Of a stretch of 64,000 nucleotides of DNA, positions 1 through 8,581 are shown piece by piece (within the stretch, counting starts at the first letter, position 1; every line of letters begins with the position of its first letter). The stretch is from Pseudomonas sp. Q1-7. Lineage in GTDB: Bacteria > Pseudomonadota > Gammaproteobacteria > Pseudomonadales > Pseudomonadaceae. Made by a program: the position numbers and the translations under genes. Where the stretch lies: contig NZ_CP116304.1 in the NCBI RefSeq assembly GCF_028010285.1, forward strand, positions 509,501 to 573,500. The letters run 5' to 3'. The notes below the pieces were generated by a model. The model had not been told where the DNA came from. It worked only from the letters and a program-made list of their open reading frames with translations, and did no database searches.

Positions 1-701
1 AAATCAACTTCGGCCACTGCGAGGACGGCCTCCGGGCCGCCGACTGGGCCGCGCTGTTCTGCCGCAGCACCCGGGGCGTCGCGCTCAAGCACGGCCAGCG
101 CGCCAGCTTCATGAGCAAGCCCTATCTGGACGCGCCGGGCAGCGGCATGCATGTGCACGTGAGCCTCTACGGCCGTGAGGGCCACAACCTGCTGGCCGCC
201 GACGACCAGCGCCCGCTGCGTCATGCCGTGGCCGGCTGCCTCGACCTGCTGCCCCACTGCATGCCGATCTTCGCCGCCAACCACAACGCCTTCCGCCGCT
301 ATGGCGCCATGGTCAATGCCGCCAGCCGCGCGAGCTGGGGTTTCGAGGATCGCGATGCGTGCATCCGCATTCCCGAGTCCGACGGCCGCAACCTGCGCAT
401 CGAACACCGCCTGGCCGGCGCCGACGCCAACCCCTATCTGGTGCTGGCCGCCATCCTCACCGGCATGGAACACGGCCTGGATGCCGCCCGCGAACCCATC
501 GCCCCGCTGAACGAAGACCGCGGCAGCGGCATCGACTTCCCCACCGACATGCTCACCGCCGTCACCGCCATGCGCGGCCACCCGGTGGTGAACGAAGGCC
601 TGGGCAGCGAATTCGTGATGGTCTATTGCGAGAACAAGCGCCAGGAGTACCTGGACTTCATGAACGAGGTGAGCGCGCGGGAGTACCGCTGGTACATGTG
701 A
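1..701 (+). CDS. Glutamine synthetase family protein, 3' part (gamma-glutamylpolyamine synthetase-like)
   Basis: The reading frame enters from the left edge and gives 233 residues of the C-terminal part of a glutamine synthetase fold enzyme. Family signatures are visible: KHGQRASFMSKPY, then PGSGMHVHVSL (ATP/metal-binding histidines), NHNAFRR, and RIEHRLAGADANPYL near the end. Enzymes of this branch ligate glutamate to an amine, as PuuA/PauA do with polyamines. A polyamine-binding protein and an agmatinase-family enzyme 2-4 kb downstream favour a polyamine role, but the substrate cannot be read from this fragment. Ordinary GlnA is unlikely because the sequence matches the shorter PuuA-like branch. 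The gene ends about 20 bp before a tandem repeat array. Confidence 0.85.
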   Translation, partial: INFGHCEDGLRAADWAALFCRSTRGVALKHGQRASFMSKPYLDAPGSGMHVHVSLYGREGHNLLAADDQRPLRHAVAGCLDLLPHCMPIFAANHNAFRRYGAMVNAASRASWGFEDRDACIRIPESDGRNLRIEHRLAGADANPYLVLAAILTGMEHGLDAAREPIAPLNEDRGSGIDFPTDMLTAVTAMRGHPVVNEGLGSEFVMVYCENKRQEYLDFMNEVSAREYRWYM

Positions 702-720
702 TCGCCGAGACGTGGCGCAT

Positions 721-1717
721 GTGTGGACCACGCTTCACCGGTCCACCATGCGAGGCTCGGCTGGGCCCGCTGGTGGATGAAAAGAGCGTCATCCACCCTA
801 CGGCAGGACTGCGTCCTGCATTCGCGAATGAATTCGCTCCCACAAGGTTCGCGCGGAGCTGTGTGGGATGGCGTAGAGCGGAGCGAAACCCATCACGTGG
901 ACCACGCTTTATCGGTCCGCCCTGCGGGTCTCGGGTGGACACCGCTTGTGGATGAAAAGAGCGTCATCCACCCTACGGCAGGACTGCGTCCTGCATTCGC
1001 GAATGAATTCGCTCCCACAAGGTTCGCGCGGAGCTGAGTAGGATGGCGTAGAGCGGAGCGAAACCCATCACGTGGACCACGCTTTATCGGTCCGCCCTGC
1101 GGGTCTCGGCTGGACACCGCTGGTGGATGAAAAGAGTGTCATCCACCCTACGGCAGGACTGCGTCCTGCATTCGCGAATGAATTCGCTCCCACAAGGTTC
1201 GCGCGGAGCTGTGTAGGATGGCGTAGAGCGGAGCGAAACCCATCACGTGGACCACGCTTTATCGGTCCGCCCTGCGGGTCTCGGCTGGACACCGCTTGTG
1301 GATGAAAAGAGCGTCATCCACCCTACGGCAGGACTGCGTCCTGCATTCGCGAATGAATTCGCTCCCACAAGGTTCGCGCGGAGCTGTGTAGGATGGCGTA
1401 GAGCGGAGCGAAACCCATCACGTGGACCACGCTTTATTGGTCTGCCCTGCGGGTCTCGGCTGGACACCGCTGGTGGATGAAAAGAGCGTCATCCACCCTT
1501 GGCAGGACTGCGTCCTGCATTCGCGAATGAATTCGCTCCCACAAGGTTCGCGCGGAGCTGTGTAGGATGGCGTAGAGCGGAGCGAAACCCATCACGTGGA
1601 CCACGCTTTATTGGTCCGCCCTGCGGGTCTCGGCTGGACACCGCTGGTGGATGAAAAGAGCGTCATCCACCCTACGGCAGGACTGCGTCCTGCATTCGCG
1701 AATGAATTCGCTCCCAC
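721..1717. repeat. Tandem array, six copies of a ~175-bp unit
   Basis: The marker TGGTGGATGA (or TTGTGGATGA) recurs at 771, 946, 1121, 1296, 1471 and 1645, a period of 175 bp (174 at the last step). Each unit carries GTGGACCACGC, a GGATGGCGTAGAGCGGAGCG block and the palindrome-like half CATTCGCGAATGAATTCGC. Copies are nearly identical apart from point changes and a small deletion near 1499. The short reading frames inside are by-products of the repeat. The array fills almost all of the space between the glutamine-synthetase-type gene and the end of the LysR gene. Confidence 0.95.
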
Positions 1718-1729
1718 ACGTACACACCC

Positions 1730-2641
1730 TCAATCCCCGAACACCGCCAGCAGATCTTCCTCGAACGCCACCTGCGCCTCGCTCGGCTGGCGTCCGCGGT
1801 GGCGGGCGAGGTGGAAGGGCACCTGGTAGCCGGCCTGATCCGGCAGCAGGGCGCGCAGGTGCCCGGATGCCTCCCAGGGTGCGGCGACATGCTCGGGCAG
1901 GTAGCCGATATGCGCCCCGGACAGGATGAATGCCAGGCTGCATTCCACCTGTTCCGTGCGGGCGCTGCTGGGGCCGCTGGCGAAAGGCTGGCGGGCTTCC
2001 TCGAAGCGATACGGATGCTGCACCAGGTCGCAGGCGGCGAGGTCATCGAGGCGGATCGCGTCGTGCCCGAACAGTGGGTGCCCGACGCCGCAGAACAGCT
2101 GCTGCCGTTCGCTGAACAGCGGCTGGTAATCCAGCGCCGCCTGGCCTCGAGAGAAATAACCAATGGCCAACTGCAACTGATCCTGCAGCAGCCGCCGCTC
2201 CAGTTCGGCGGGCATGGCACTGATCAGCTCGAACTGCACCGCCTGGTTGCGCTGGCGGAAGCGCCCGATGGCCGCGCCCAGGCGTTGCAGCACCTGGTTG
2301 TCGAGGGCTTCGGACAGGCCGATGCGCAACTCCCCGAGCAGCAGGTCGGCCATGCCCCGCGCCTCGCCCTTGAAGGTTTCGATGGCGCCGAACAGTTTGC
2401 GCGTGGCGGCGAGCACCTGCTCGCCCTTGGGTGTCAGGCGAAAGCCTGCCTTGCCGCGCTCGCACAGGCGGAAGCCCAGGCGCGTCTCCAGCTTGGCCAT
2501 CTGTGTGCTGATGGTGGACTGGCCGATGCCCAGCTCACCCTGGGCCGCGCTGAAGCCGCCGCTTTCCACCACCGTGACGAAGAGGCGCAGCAACTGCAGG
2601 TCGAGGTCATGGAGCTGGCTGAGCATGGCGGCACCAAACAT
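1730..2641 (-). CDS. LysR-family transcriptional regulator
   Basis: A 303-residue protein of normal LTTR length. The N-terminal winged helix-turn-helix spans about residues 10-68 (LRLFVTVVESGGFSAAQGEL, then STISTQMAKLETRLGFRLCER), followed by the co-inducer-binding domain. It is divergent from the polyamine-binding protein gene, with 96 bp between the two starts, so it probably controls that gene and the ureohydrolase behind it; this is inferred from position. ATG at 2641 is used; MLSQLHDLD at residue 6 is a possible alternative start. Its 3' end lies 12 bp from the tandem array. Confidence 0.88.
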   Translation of the reverse strand: MFGAAMLSQLHDLDLQLLRLFVTVVESGGFSAAQGELGIGQSTISTQMAKLETRLGFRLCERGKAGFRLTPKGEQVLAATRKLFGAIETFKGEARGMADLLLGELRIGLSEALDNQVLQRLGAAIGRFRQRNQAVQFELISAMPAELERRLLQDQLQLAIGYFSRGQAALDYQPLFSERQQLFCGVGHPLFGHDAIRLDDLAACDLVQHPYRFEEARQPFASGPSSARTEQVECSLAFILSGAHIGYLPEHVAAPWEASGHLRALLPDQAGYQVPFHLARHRGRQPSEAQVAFEEDLLAVFGD

Positions 2642-2737
2642 TGATGTTCGTAGATGCCAAAGTAGAACACTTCATATTTATCCAACGCAAAGCCCGGCGC
2701 AGCATGGCTCCACCTGCAATCCCCCCAGGAGCCCACC

Positions 2738-3814
2738 ATGCGTTTTCCCTTGCTGCTCGCCGCCCTGTTCGCCTGCACCGTGCAGGCCGAAGACAAGGCG
2801 TTGAACCTTTACAGTTGGTCCGCCTACATCCCGGAAAAGGCGCTGCAAGGCTTCAAGGACGAAACCGGCATCGCGGTGAAATACGACATCTTCGACAGCG
2901 CCGAAGCCCTGGACGCCAAGCTGCTCACCGGCGGCAGCGGCTATGACGTGGTCTTCCCCGCCAGCAGCGGCCTGGCCCGCGCCATCCAGGCCAAGGCGGT
3001 GCAGCCGGTGCAGCGCGAGCGCCTGACGAACTTCGCCAACCTCGACCCCGAGCTGCTGGCCAAGCTGGCCAGCGTCGACCCGGACAACCGTTTCGGCGTG
3101 CCCTACACCTGGGGCACCGTGGGCCTGGGGATCAACAAGGACGCGGTGACCAAACGGATTCCCGATGCGCCGCTGAACAGCCTCGACCTGTTGTTCAAGC
3201 CCGAGTACGCCAGCCAGCTCAAGGACTGCGGCATCGCCGTGATCGACTCGCCCCAGGAAGTCATCAGCATTGCCCTGCATTACCTCGGCAAGGACCCCTA
3301 CAGCACCGACCAGGCCGACCTGAAGGCGGCCCAGGCACTGTTCGCCAAGCTGCAGCCCAACGTGCGCTACGTCGGCGCCGGCAAGCACATCAACGACCTG
3401 GCCAAGGGGGAAATCTGCCTGGCCCTGACCTACAACGGTGATGCCGCCATCGCCGCCGACCAGGCGCGCCAGGCGAACATGCCCTTCGAGGTGATCTACC
3501 GCATTCCCCGCGAAGGCACGCTGATCTGGTTCGACACCATGGTCATCCCCGCCGATGCGCCGCATCCCCAGGCCGCCCACGCCTTCATCGACTACATGCT
3601 GCGCCCGGAGGCCATCGCCGAACTGACCAACAACCAGTTCTTCGCCAACGCCAACCAGGCCGCTGCGCCGCTGCTGGCGCCGGAGGTGGCCGGCGATCCG
3701 GATATCTACCCGAGCCAGGCCGTGCGCGACCGCCTGTTCAGCGAGCAGATCCAGTCGCTCAAGGACCAGCGTGCGCGTACCCGCCTCTGGACCCGTTTCC
3801 GCACTCAGTACTGA
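2738..3814 (+). CDS. Periplasmic polyamine-binding protein of an ABC transporter (PotD/PotF type)
   Basis: A 358-residue protein with a Sec signal peptide (MRFPLLLAALFACTVQA) followed by the typical mature start of spermidine/putrescine-binding proteins, LNLYSWSAYIPEKALQGF. Further family signatures are YDVVFPASSGLARA, VPYTWGTVGLGINKD and FIDYMLRPEAIAELTN. It captures polyamines or related cations in the periplasm. No ABC permease or ATPase genes are nearby, so it must work with a transporter encoded elsewhere or act as a sensor. A Shine-Dalgarno (CCAGGAG) lies just before the ATG. It is followed 46 bp later by the ureohydrolase gene and is probably co-transcribed with it. Confidence 0.9.
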   Translation: MRFPLLLAALFACTVQAEDKALNLYSWSAYIPEKALQGFKDETGIAVKYDIFDSAEALDAKLLTGGSGYDVVFPASSGLARAIQAKAVQPVQRERLTNFANLDPELLAKLASVDPDNRFGVPYTWGTVGLGINKDAVTKRIPDAPLNSLDLLFKPEYASQLKDCGIAVIDSPQEVISIALHYLGKDPYSTDQADLKAAQALFAKLQPNVRYVGAGKHINDLAKGEICLALTYNGDAAIAADQARQANMPFEVIYRIPREGTLIWFDTMVIPADAPHPQAAHAFIDYMLRPEAIAELTNNQFFANANQAAAPLLAPEVAGDPDIYPSQAVRDRLFSEQIQSLKDQRARTRLWTRFRTQY

Positions 3815-3860
3815 GTCGCCACCAGCCCCTCCTCCAGACAGAGAGAGGGGAGCCAAACCG

Positions 3861-4835
3861 ATGGAGCCCGACATGGACCACGCCTACGACAACGACCAGG
3901 CCATTACCCGCGACAGCCTCTATGGCACTGCCGCCGAAGCCACCTACGCCGGCATCACCAGCTTCATGCGCCGCCGTTACAGCCGCGACCTGCGGGGCGT
4001 CGACCTGGTGGTGAGCGGGGTGCCCTTCGACACCGCCACCACCAACCGCCCCGGCAGCCGCTTCGGACCGCGCGCCATCCGCGCCGCCTCGGTGCAGATG
4101 GCCTGGGCCCGCCACTACCCCTGGGAGTTCGACCCCTTCGAGCACCTGGCGGTGATCGACTACGGCGACTGCGCCTTCGACCATGGCACCCCGCAGCACA
4201 CCCCGGAAAGCATCCAGGCCCACGCTGCACGCATCCTCGAATCGGGCGCCGGCATGCTCACCCTGGGCGGCGACCACTTCATCAGCTACCCGCTGCTGAA
4301 AGCCCACGCCGCCAGGCACGGCCCGCTGTCGCTGATCCACTTCGACGCCCACAGCGACACCTGGCCGGACGAAGAGGTGCGGCGCATCGACCACGGCACC
4401 ATGTTCTACCACGCCGCCCGTGAGGGCCTGGTGGACCCTGCGCGCTCCGTGCAGGTGGGCCTGCGCACCACCAACGACGACGTGATGGGCTTCCAGGTGC
4501 TGGACGCCCGTGAGGTGCATCGCCAGACGCCGGAGCAGATCGCCGAGCGCATCCGCGCGCGGGTGGGCGACTACCCGGTGTACCTGACCTTCGACATCGA
4601 TTGCCTCGACCCGGCCTTCGCCCCCGGTACCGGCACGCCGGTCTGCGGCGGTCTCACCAGCCACCAGGCCCTGGAAATCCTCCGCGACCTGCGCGGCATC
4701 AACCTGGTGGGCATGGACGTGGTGGAAGTGGCGCCGCCCTACGACAACGCCGAAGTCACCGCCCTGGCTGGCGCGACGCTGGCGATGGAGATGGTCTGCC
4801 TCTACGCCGCGCGGCATAAGTTGGGGATGCGCTGA
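3861..4835 (+). CDS. Agmatinase / guanidinobutyrase family ureohydrolase
   Basis: A 324-residue manganese ureohydrolase that releases urea from a guanidino compound. The metal-binding motifs are all present: LGGDHFISYP, IHFDAHSDTW and TFDIDCLDPAFAPGTGTP, with the first His and the Asp pairs intact. ATG at 3861 is preferred because GGGGAG lies 8 bp upstream; ATG 3873 is possible. The substrate could be agmatine, 4-guanidinobutyrate or 3-guanidinopropionate, which Pseudomonas paralogues divide among themselves. Linkage to a polyamine-binding protein supports arginine/polyamine catabolism. Its last codons are copied into the tandem array that follows. Confidence 0.9.
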   Translation: MEPDMDHAYDNDQAITRDSLYGTAAEATYAGITSFMRRRYSRDLRGVDLVVSGVPFDTATTNRPGSRFGPRAIRAASVQMAWARHYPWEFDPFEHLAVIDYGDCAFDHGTPQHTPESIQAHAARILESGAGMLTLGGDHFISYPLLKAHAARHGPLSLIHFDAHSDTWPDEEVRRIDHGTMFYHAAREGLVDPARSVQVGLRTTNDDVMGFQVLDAREVHRQTPEQIAERIRARVGDYPVYLTFDIDCLDPAFAPGTGTPVCGGLTSHQALEILRDLRGINLVGMDVVEVAPPYDNAEVTALAGATLAMEMVCLYAARHKLGMR

Positions 4836-5460
4836 GGGCTTTTCTGAGAGGGGGCGGGGGGAGAGGGCGCCGCCTGTAGGGTGGATGGCGCTTTTTCCAT
4901 CCACCAGCGGTGCCCAGCCCCGCTGCGAGCGGTGGACCGGAGAAGCGTGGTCCACCCTACGACCTGTAAGCCGTGCGGCATAAGCTGGGGATGCGCTGAG
5001 GGCTTTTCTGAGAGGGGGCAGGGGAGAGGGCGCCGCCTGTAGGGTGGATGGCGCTTTTTCCATCCACCAGCGGTGCCCAGCCCCGCTGCGAGCGGTGGAC
5101 CGGAGAAGCGTGGTCCACCCTACGACCTGTAAGCCGCGCGGCATAAGCTGGGGATGCGCTGAGGGCTTTTCTGAGAGGGGGCGGGGGAGAGGGCGCCGCC
5201 TGTAGGGTGGATGGCGCTTTTTCCATCCACCAGCGGTGCCCAGCCCCGCTGCGCAGGGTGGACCGCAGAAGCGTGGTCCACCCTACGACCTGTAAGCCGT
5301 GCGGCATACGTTGGGGATGCGCTGAGGGCTTTTCTGAGAGGGGGCAGGGGAGAGGGCGCCGCCTGTAGGGTGGATGGCGCTTTTTCCATCCACCAGCGGT
5401 GCCCAGCCCCGCTGCGAGCGGTGGACCGCAGAAGCGTGGTCCACCCTGCGACCGGTGTTC
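4808..5460. repeat. Tandem array, four copies of a 163-bp unit that includes the 3' end of the ureohydrolase gene
   Basis: The marker GTGGATGGCG recurs at 4881, 5044, 5207 and 5370, exactly 163 bp apart. Each unit contains the sequence that forms the ureohydrolase C-terminus and stop (CGGCATAAG, then TGGGGATGCGCTGAGGGC), so the duplication began inside the coding end. It also holds a strong hairpin, GGTGGATGG and CCATCCACC around a T-rich loop, and a second inverted GTGGACC/GGTCCAC pair. The array ends about 20 bp before the stop codon of the convergent porin gene and could work as a bidirectional terminator block. Confidence 0.93.
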
Positions 5461-5478
5461 AGCCGGACTGCGCTGCCC

Positions 5479-6738
5479 TCACCACAACGCCAGCGTGTAG
5501 CTGAGGATCAGCCGGTTCTCGTCGATGTCGCTGCCGAAGTTGCTGCGTGTGGTCGCGTTGCGCCATCTGAGGCCGAGGTTCTTCAGCGGCCCGTTCTGGA
5601 CCACGTAGGCGATGTCGGTGTTGCGCTCCCACTCCTTGCCTTCGCCGGTTGCCCCACGCAGGTCGACGTTGTCGCCGGAGAGGTAGCGGGTCATGAAGGT
5701 CAGGCCGGGAACCCCCAGGGCGGCGAAGTTGTAGTCGTAGCGCGCCTGCCAGGAGCGTTCGTCCTCGTTGCCGAAGTCGTTGATCTGCACCAGGTTGACC
5801 AGGTAGGCGTCGGTGCCGCTGATGTTCGCGAAGCCGGTGTCGCCGCTCATGCGCTGGTAGCCCAGGCCGAAGGCGTGGCCGCCGAGGGCGTAGGTGAACA
5901 TCGCGCCGAAGGCGTCGTTATCCACGTTGCTGCCGCCGTCGTCCTGGCTGTGCGCCCAGCGGATGTCGCTCTTCAGCGACTGGCCTTCGGCGATCGGCAA
6001 CAGGTGGTTCAGGGTCAGGTAATGCTGCTGGTAGACGCCATCCAGAGCGCCGTAGTGGTACGCGGTACTGAGGCTGGGCGACCACTTGTAGGTCGCACCG
6101 GCGAAGTCGAAGCGGTCGCTGGTCTTCGTCCGGCCCAGCACGATATTGCGGTTGCCGCCGTTGAACACGGCCATCTCCTCGTTATCCGAGGAGTTGCGCA
6201 GGTTGATGCGGTCGAAGCGGCCGAGGTCGAGGCTGAGGTTGTCCACTTCGGCCGAGTTCGCCCAGGCGCCACGGAAGGTCTGCGGCAGCAGGCGGCTGTC
6301 GTTGTGCAGCGCCACCGGCAGCTTGGGCAGCAGGGTTCCGACCTTGAGGGTGCTCTGCGAGGCCCGCAGCTTGGCGGTCAGGCCCAGTTCGCCGTATTCG
6401 TCCTGGGCACGGTTGGGCTTTTCCCGGTCGGACTTCAGCAGGCCGGTGCCGGCGCGATCCGGGCTGGAGTCCAGCTTCACCCCCAGCAGGCCGAGGGCAT
6501 CCACGCCCACGCCGACCGTGCCTTCGGTGTAGCCGGATTCATAGCGCAGCAGAAAGCCCTGGGCCCATTCCTCGGCCTTGCTCTGGGCGGCGCCGTCCTG
6601 GCGGAAATCGCGGTTGAAGTAGAAGTTGCGCAGCTCCAGGCTGGCCTTGGAGTCCTTGATGAACTCCGCGCTGACCGGGCCGCAGAAGGTCAGGGCGCTG
6701 ACGCCGCAGAGGGCGAGGCTGAGGGTGTTGCGATCCAT
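5479..6738 (-). CDS. OprD-family outer-membrane porin
   Basis: A 420-residue outer-membrane porin. The start at 6738 gives a signal peptide (MDRNTLSLALCGVSALTFC to about VSA) and the mature OprD-like start FIKDSKASLELRNFYFNRDF; AGAGGAAT precedes the ATG. The final residues end in YTLALW, a C-terminal aromatic typical of beta-barrel assembly signals. Such porins admit specific small molecules, often amino acids or carboxylates. It lies 125 bp downstream of the CoA-transferase on the same strand and may be the last gene of that operon, serving uptake of the same carboxylic acid; the substrate is inferred only. Confidence 0.9.
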   Translation of the reverse strand: MDRNTLSLALCGVSALTFCGPVSAEFIKDSKASLELRNFYFNRDFRQDGAAQSKAEEWAQGFLLRYESGYTEGTVGVGVDALGLLGVKLDSSPDRAGTGLLKSDREKPNRAQDEYGELGLTAKLRASQSTLKVGTLLPKLPVALHNDSRLLPQTFRGAWANSAEVDNLSLDLGRFDRINLRNSSDNEEMAVFNGGNRNIVLGRTKTSDRFDFAGATYKWSPSLSTAYHYGALDGVYQQHYLTLNHLLPIAEGQSLKSDIRWAHSQDDGGSNVDNDAFGAMFTYALGGHAFGLGYQRMSGDTGFANISGTDAYLVNLVQINDFGNEDERSWQARYDYNFAALGVPGLTFMTRYLSGDNVDLRGATGEGKEWERNTDIAYVVQNGPLKNLGLRWRNATTRSNFGSDIDENRLILSYTLALW

Positions 6739-6863
6739 GGGTATTCCTCTTCTTGTTGTTGTTCGGGCACAGCGGTATCCGCTCCGGCGTCGAACGCCGA
6801 AGGCGGAAGGAATTGAAAAAAAGACGCGGACCCAGGACGGGCCCGCGTTATCACGCACAATCG

Positions 6864-8420
6864 TTACGGGGCGATCAGCTCGCGCAGCCCAAGGCGCGCC
6901 TCGCGGAACAGCCGCCCGTCCATCAGTCTGGGTTCGCGCACGATGGGGCGGAAATCCATCCGCGCGAGGATGTCCTGCTCCAGGTCCACGCCCGGGGCGA
7001 TTTCGATCAGCTCCAGGCCCTCGCGGGTCAGGTGGAATACGCAGCGTTCGGTGATGTAGAGCACCGGCTTGCCCGACTCGGCGGCCAGGCGGCCGGCGAA
7101 GGTGCGGTGTTCCACCTGGTCGACGAACTTGCGCACCGCGCCGTCCTGCACGATGCGCAGGGCGCCGTCTTCGATGCGGATGTCCTGCGCCCCCGCGCTG
7201 AAGGTGCCGACGAAGACCACCGCCTTGGCGTTCTGGCTGATGTTGATGAAGCCGCCGGCGCCGGCCAGGCGCGAACCGAAGCGCGAGACGTTGAGGTTGC
7301 CCTCGGCGTCCGCCTGCGCCAGGCCGAGGAAAGCGATGTCCAGGCCGCCGCCGTCATAGAAGTCGAACTGGTAGGGCTGGTCGATCAGCGCGGCGTGGTT
7401 GCTTGCCGCGCCGAAGTCCAGGCCGGAGGCCGGCACGCCGCCGATTACACCCGGCTCGGCGGTCAGGGTCAGCAGGTCGATCACGCCTTCCTCGGCCGCC
7501 ACCGCAGCCACCCCCTCGGGCATGCCGATGCCGAGGTTGACCACCGCGCCTGGCCGCAGCTCCAGGGCGGCGCGACGGGCGATCAGCTTGCGCAGTTCCA
7601 GCGGCATCGGCGCCAGGCTGTCCACCGGCACCCGCACCTCGGCGGCGAAGGCCGGGTTGTAGGTGGTGGCGAAGGTCTGCTGGTGGTTCTCCGGGCGCGC
7701 CACCACCACGCAGTCCACCAGGATGCCGGGAATCTTCACCTCCCGTGGGTTGAGCGAGCCGCGTGCGACCACGCGCTCCACCTGGGCGATCACCAGGCCG
7801 CCGGAGTTGCGCGCGGCCATGGCGATGGCGAGGCTCTCGATGGTCAGCGCCTCGCGCTCCATGGACAGGTTGCCGTCTTCGTCGGCGCTGGTGGCGCGGA
7901 TCACCCCGACGTGAATCGGGAAGGCCTTGTAGAACAGGTAATCCTCGCCCTCGATGGGCAGGCGCCGCACCAGCTCCTCGGTGGTGCGCGCATTGAGCTT
8001 GCCGCCGCCGAACGCGGGGTCGACGAAAGTGCCGAGGCCGACCTTGGACAACTGCCCGGGCTTGCCGGCAGCGATGTCGCGGAACAGTTGCGAGATCACC
8101 CCCTGGGGCAGGTTGTAGGCCTCGATGCGGTTTTCCACGGCGAGCTTCTGCAGGCCCGGCACCAGGCCCCAGTGACCGCCGATCACCCGGCGCACCAGGC
8201 CTTCGTGGGCCAGGTGGTTGAGGCCGCGACCCTTGCCGTCGCCTTGCCCTGCCGCATACACCAGCGTCAGGCCCTGCGGCGCCTGCTCGGCGGCGAAGCG
8301 CTGTTCCAGGGCGATGGCGATTTCCTCGGCGAAACCGATGCCGACGAAGCCTCCGGTGGCCAGGTTGGCGTTATCCGGGATACGGGCGACCGCGTCGGCG
8401 GCGCTCATTACTTTGCTCAT
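6864..8420 (-). CDS. Family I acyl-CoA:acetate/3-ketoacid CoA-transferase (YdiF type)
   Basis: A 518-residue single-chain CoA-transferase in which the alpha and beta halves are fused. The N-terminal half begins [20 protein letters not shown] and carries [11 protein letters not shown]. The C-terminal half has the active-site region [17 protein letters not shown], where the Glu forms the thioester with CoA. Enzymes of this group activate short-chain acids using acetyl-CoA or similar donors. The gene follows gntP on the same strand, with a 160-bp gap holding a dispersed repeat, and precedes the porin. Together with a sigma54 activator this suggests uptake and activation of a short-chain or hydroxy acid; the exact acid is unknown. 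Confidence 0.88.
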   Translation of the reverse strand: MSKVMSAADAVARIPDNANLATGGFVGIGFAEEIAIALEQRFAAEQAPQGLTLVYAAGQGDGKGRGLNHLAHEGLVRRVIGGHWGLVPGLQKLAVENRIEAYNLPQGVISQLFRDIAAGKPGQLSKVGLGTFVDPAFGGGKLNARTTEELVRRLPIEGEDYLFYKAFPIHVGVIRATSADEDGNLSMEREALTIESLAIAMAARNSGGLVIAQVERVVARGSLNPREVKIPGILVDCVVVARPENHQQTFATTYNPAFAAEVRVPVDSLAPMPLELRKLIARRAALELRPGAVVNLGIGMPEGVAAVAAEEGVIDLLTLTAEPGVIGGVPASGLDFGAASNHAALIDQPYQFDFYDGGGLDIAFLGLAQADAEGNLNVSRFGSRLAGAGGFINISQNAKAVVFVGTFSAGAQDIRIEDGALRIVQDGAVRKFVDQVEHRTFAGRLAAESGKPVLYITERCVFHLTREGLELIEIAPGVDLEQDILARMDFRPIVREPRLMDGRLFREARLGLRELIAP

Positions 8421-8465
8421 GGTCGTCCTCGAGCGTTGAATCTACGTTCAGGGTTCAGCTTTTCC

Positions 8466-8561
8466 TGTGGGGGCGATTTCAATCGCTACGGGGCGCGAAG
8501 CGGCCCCAAGAGAGCCCGTGGCAGACCTGCGGTCTGCTTAGCGAATGAATTCGCCCCCACA
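8466..8561. repeat. Dispersed inverted repeat (intergenic, GGGGGCGA / TCGCCCCC arms)
   Basis: Arms TGTGGGGGCGATTTCAATCG and GCGAATGAATTCGCCCCCAC flank a short G/C-rich spacer. The right arm is a variant of the GCGAATGAATTCGC element also found in the 175-bp array and at 10269. It lies between gntP and the CoA-transferase gene and probably forms a mRNA hairpin. Confidence 0.7.
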
Positions 8562-8581
8562 TCGCCAGGCACAGGCCTGGA

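Noticed and set aside
721-1717. Possible CRISPR array
   Set aside because: The whole 175-bp unit is repeated without unique spacers, and no cas genes are present.
893-1829. Series of near-identical 74-77-codon frames on both strands
   Set aside because: They are translations of the 175-bp tandem repeat and have no start signals or homology.
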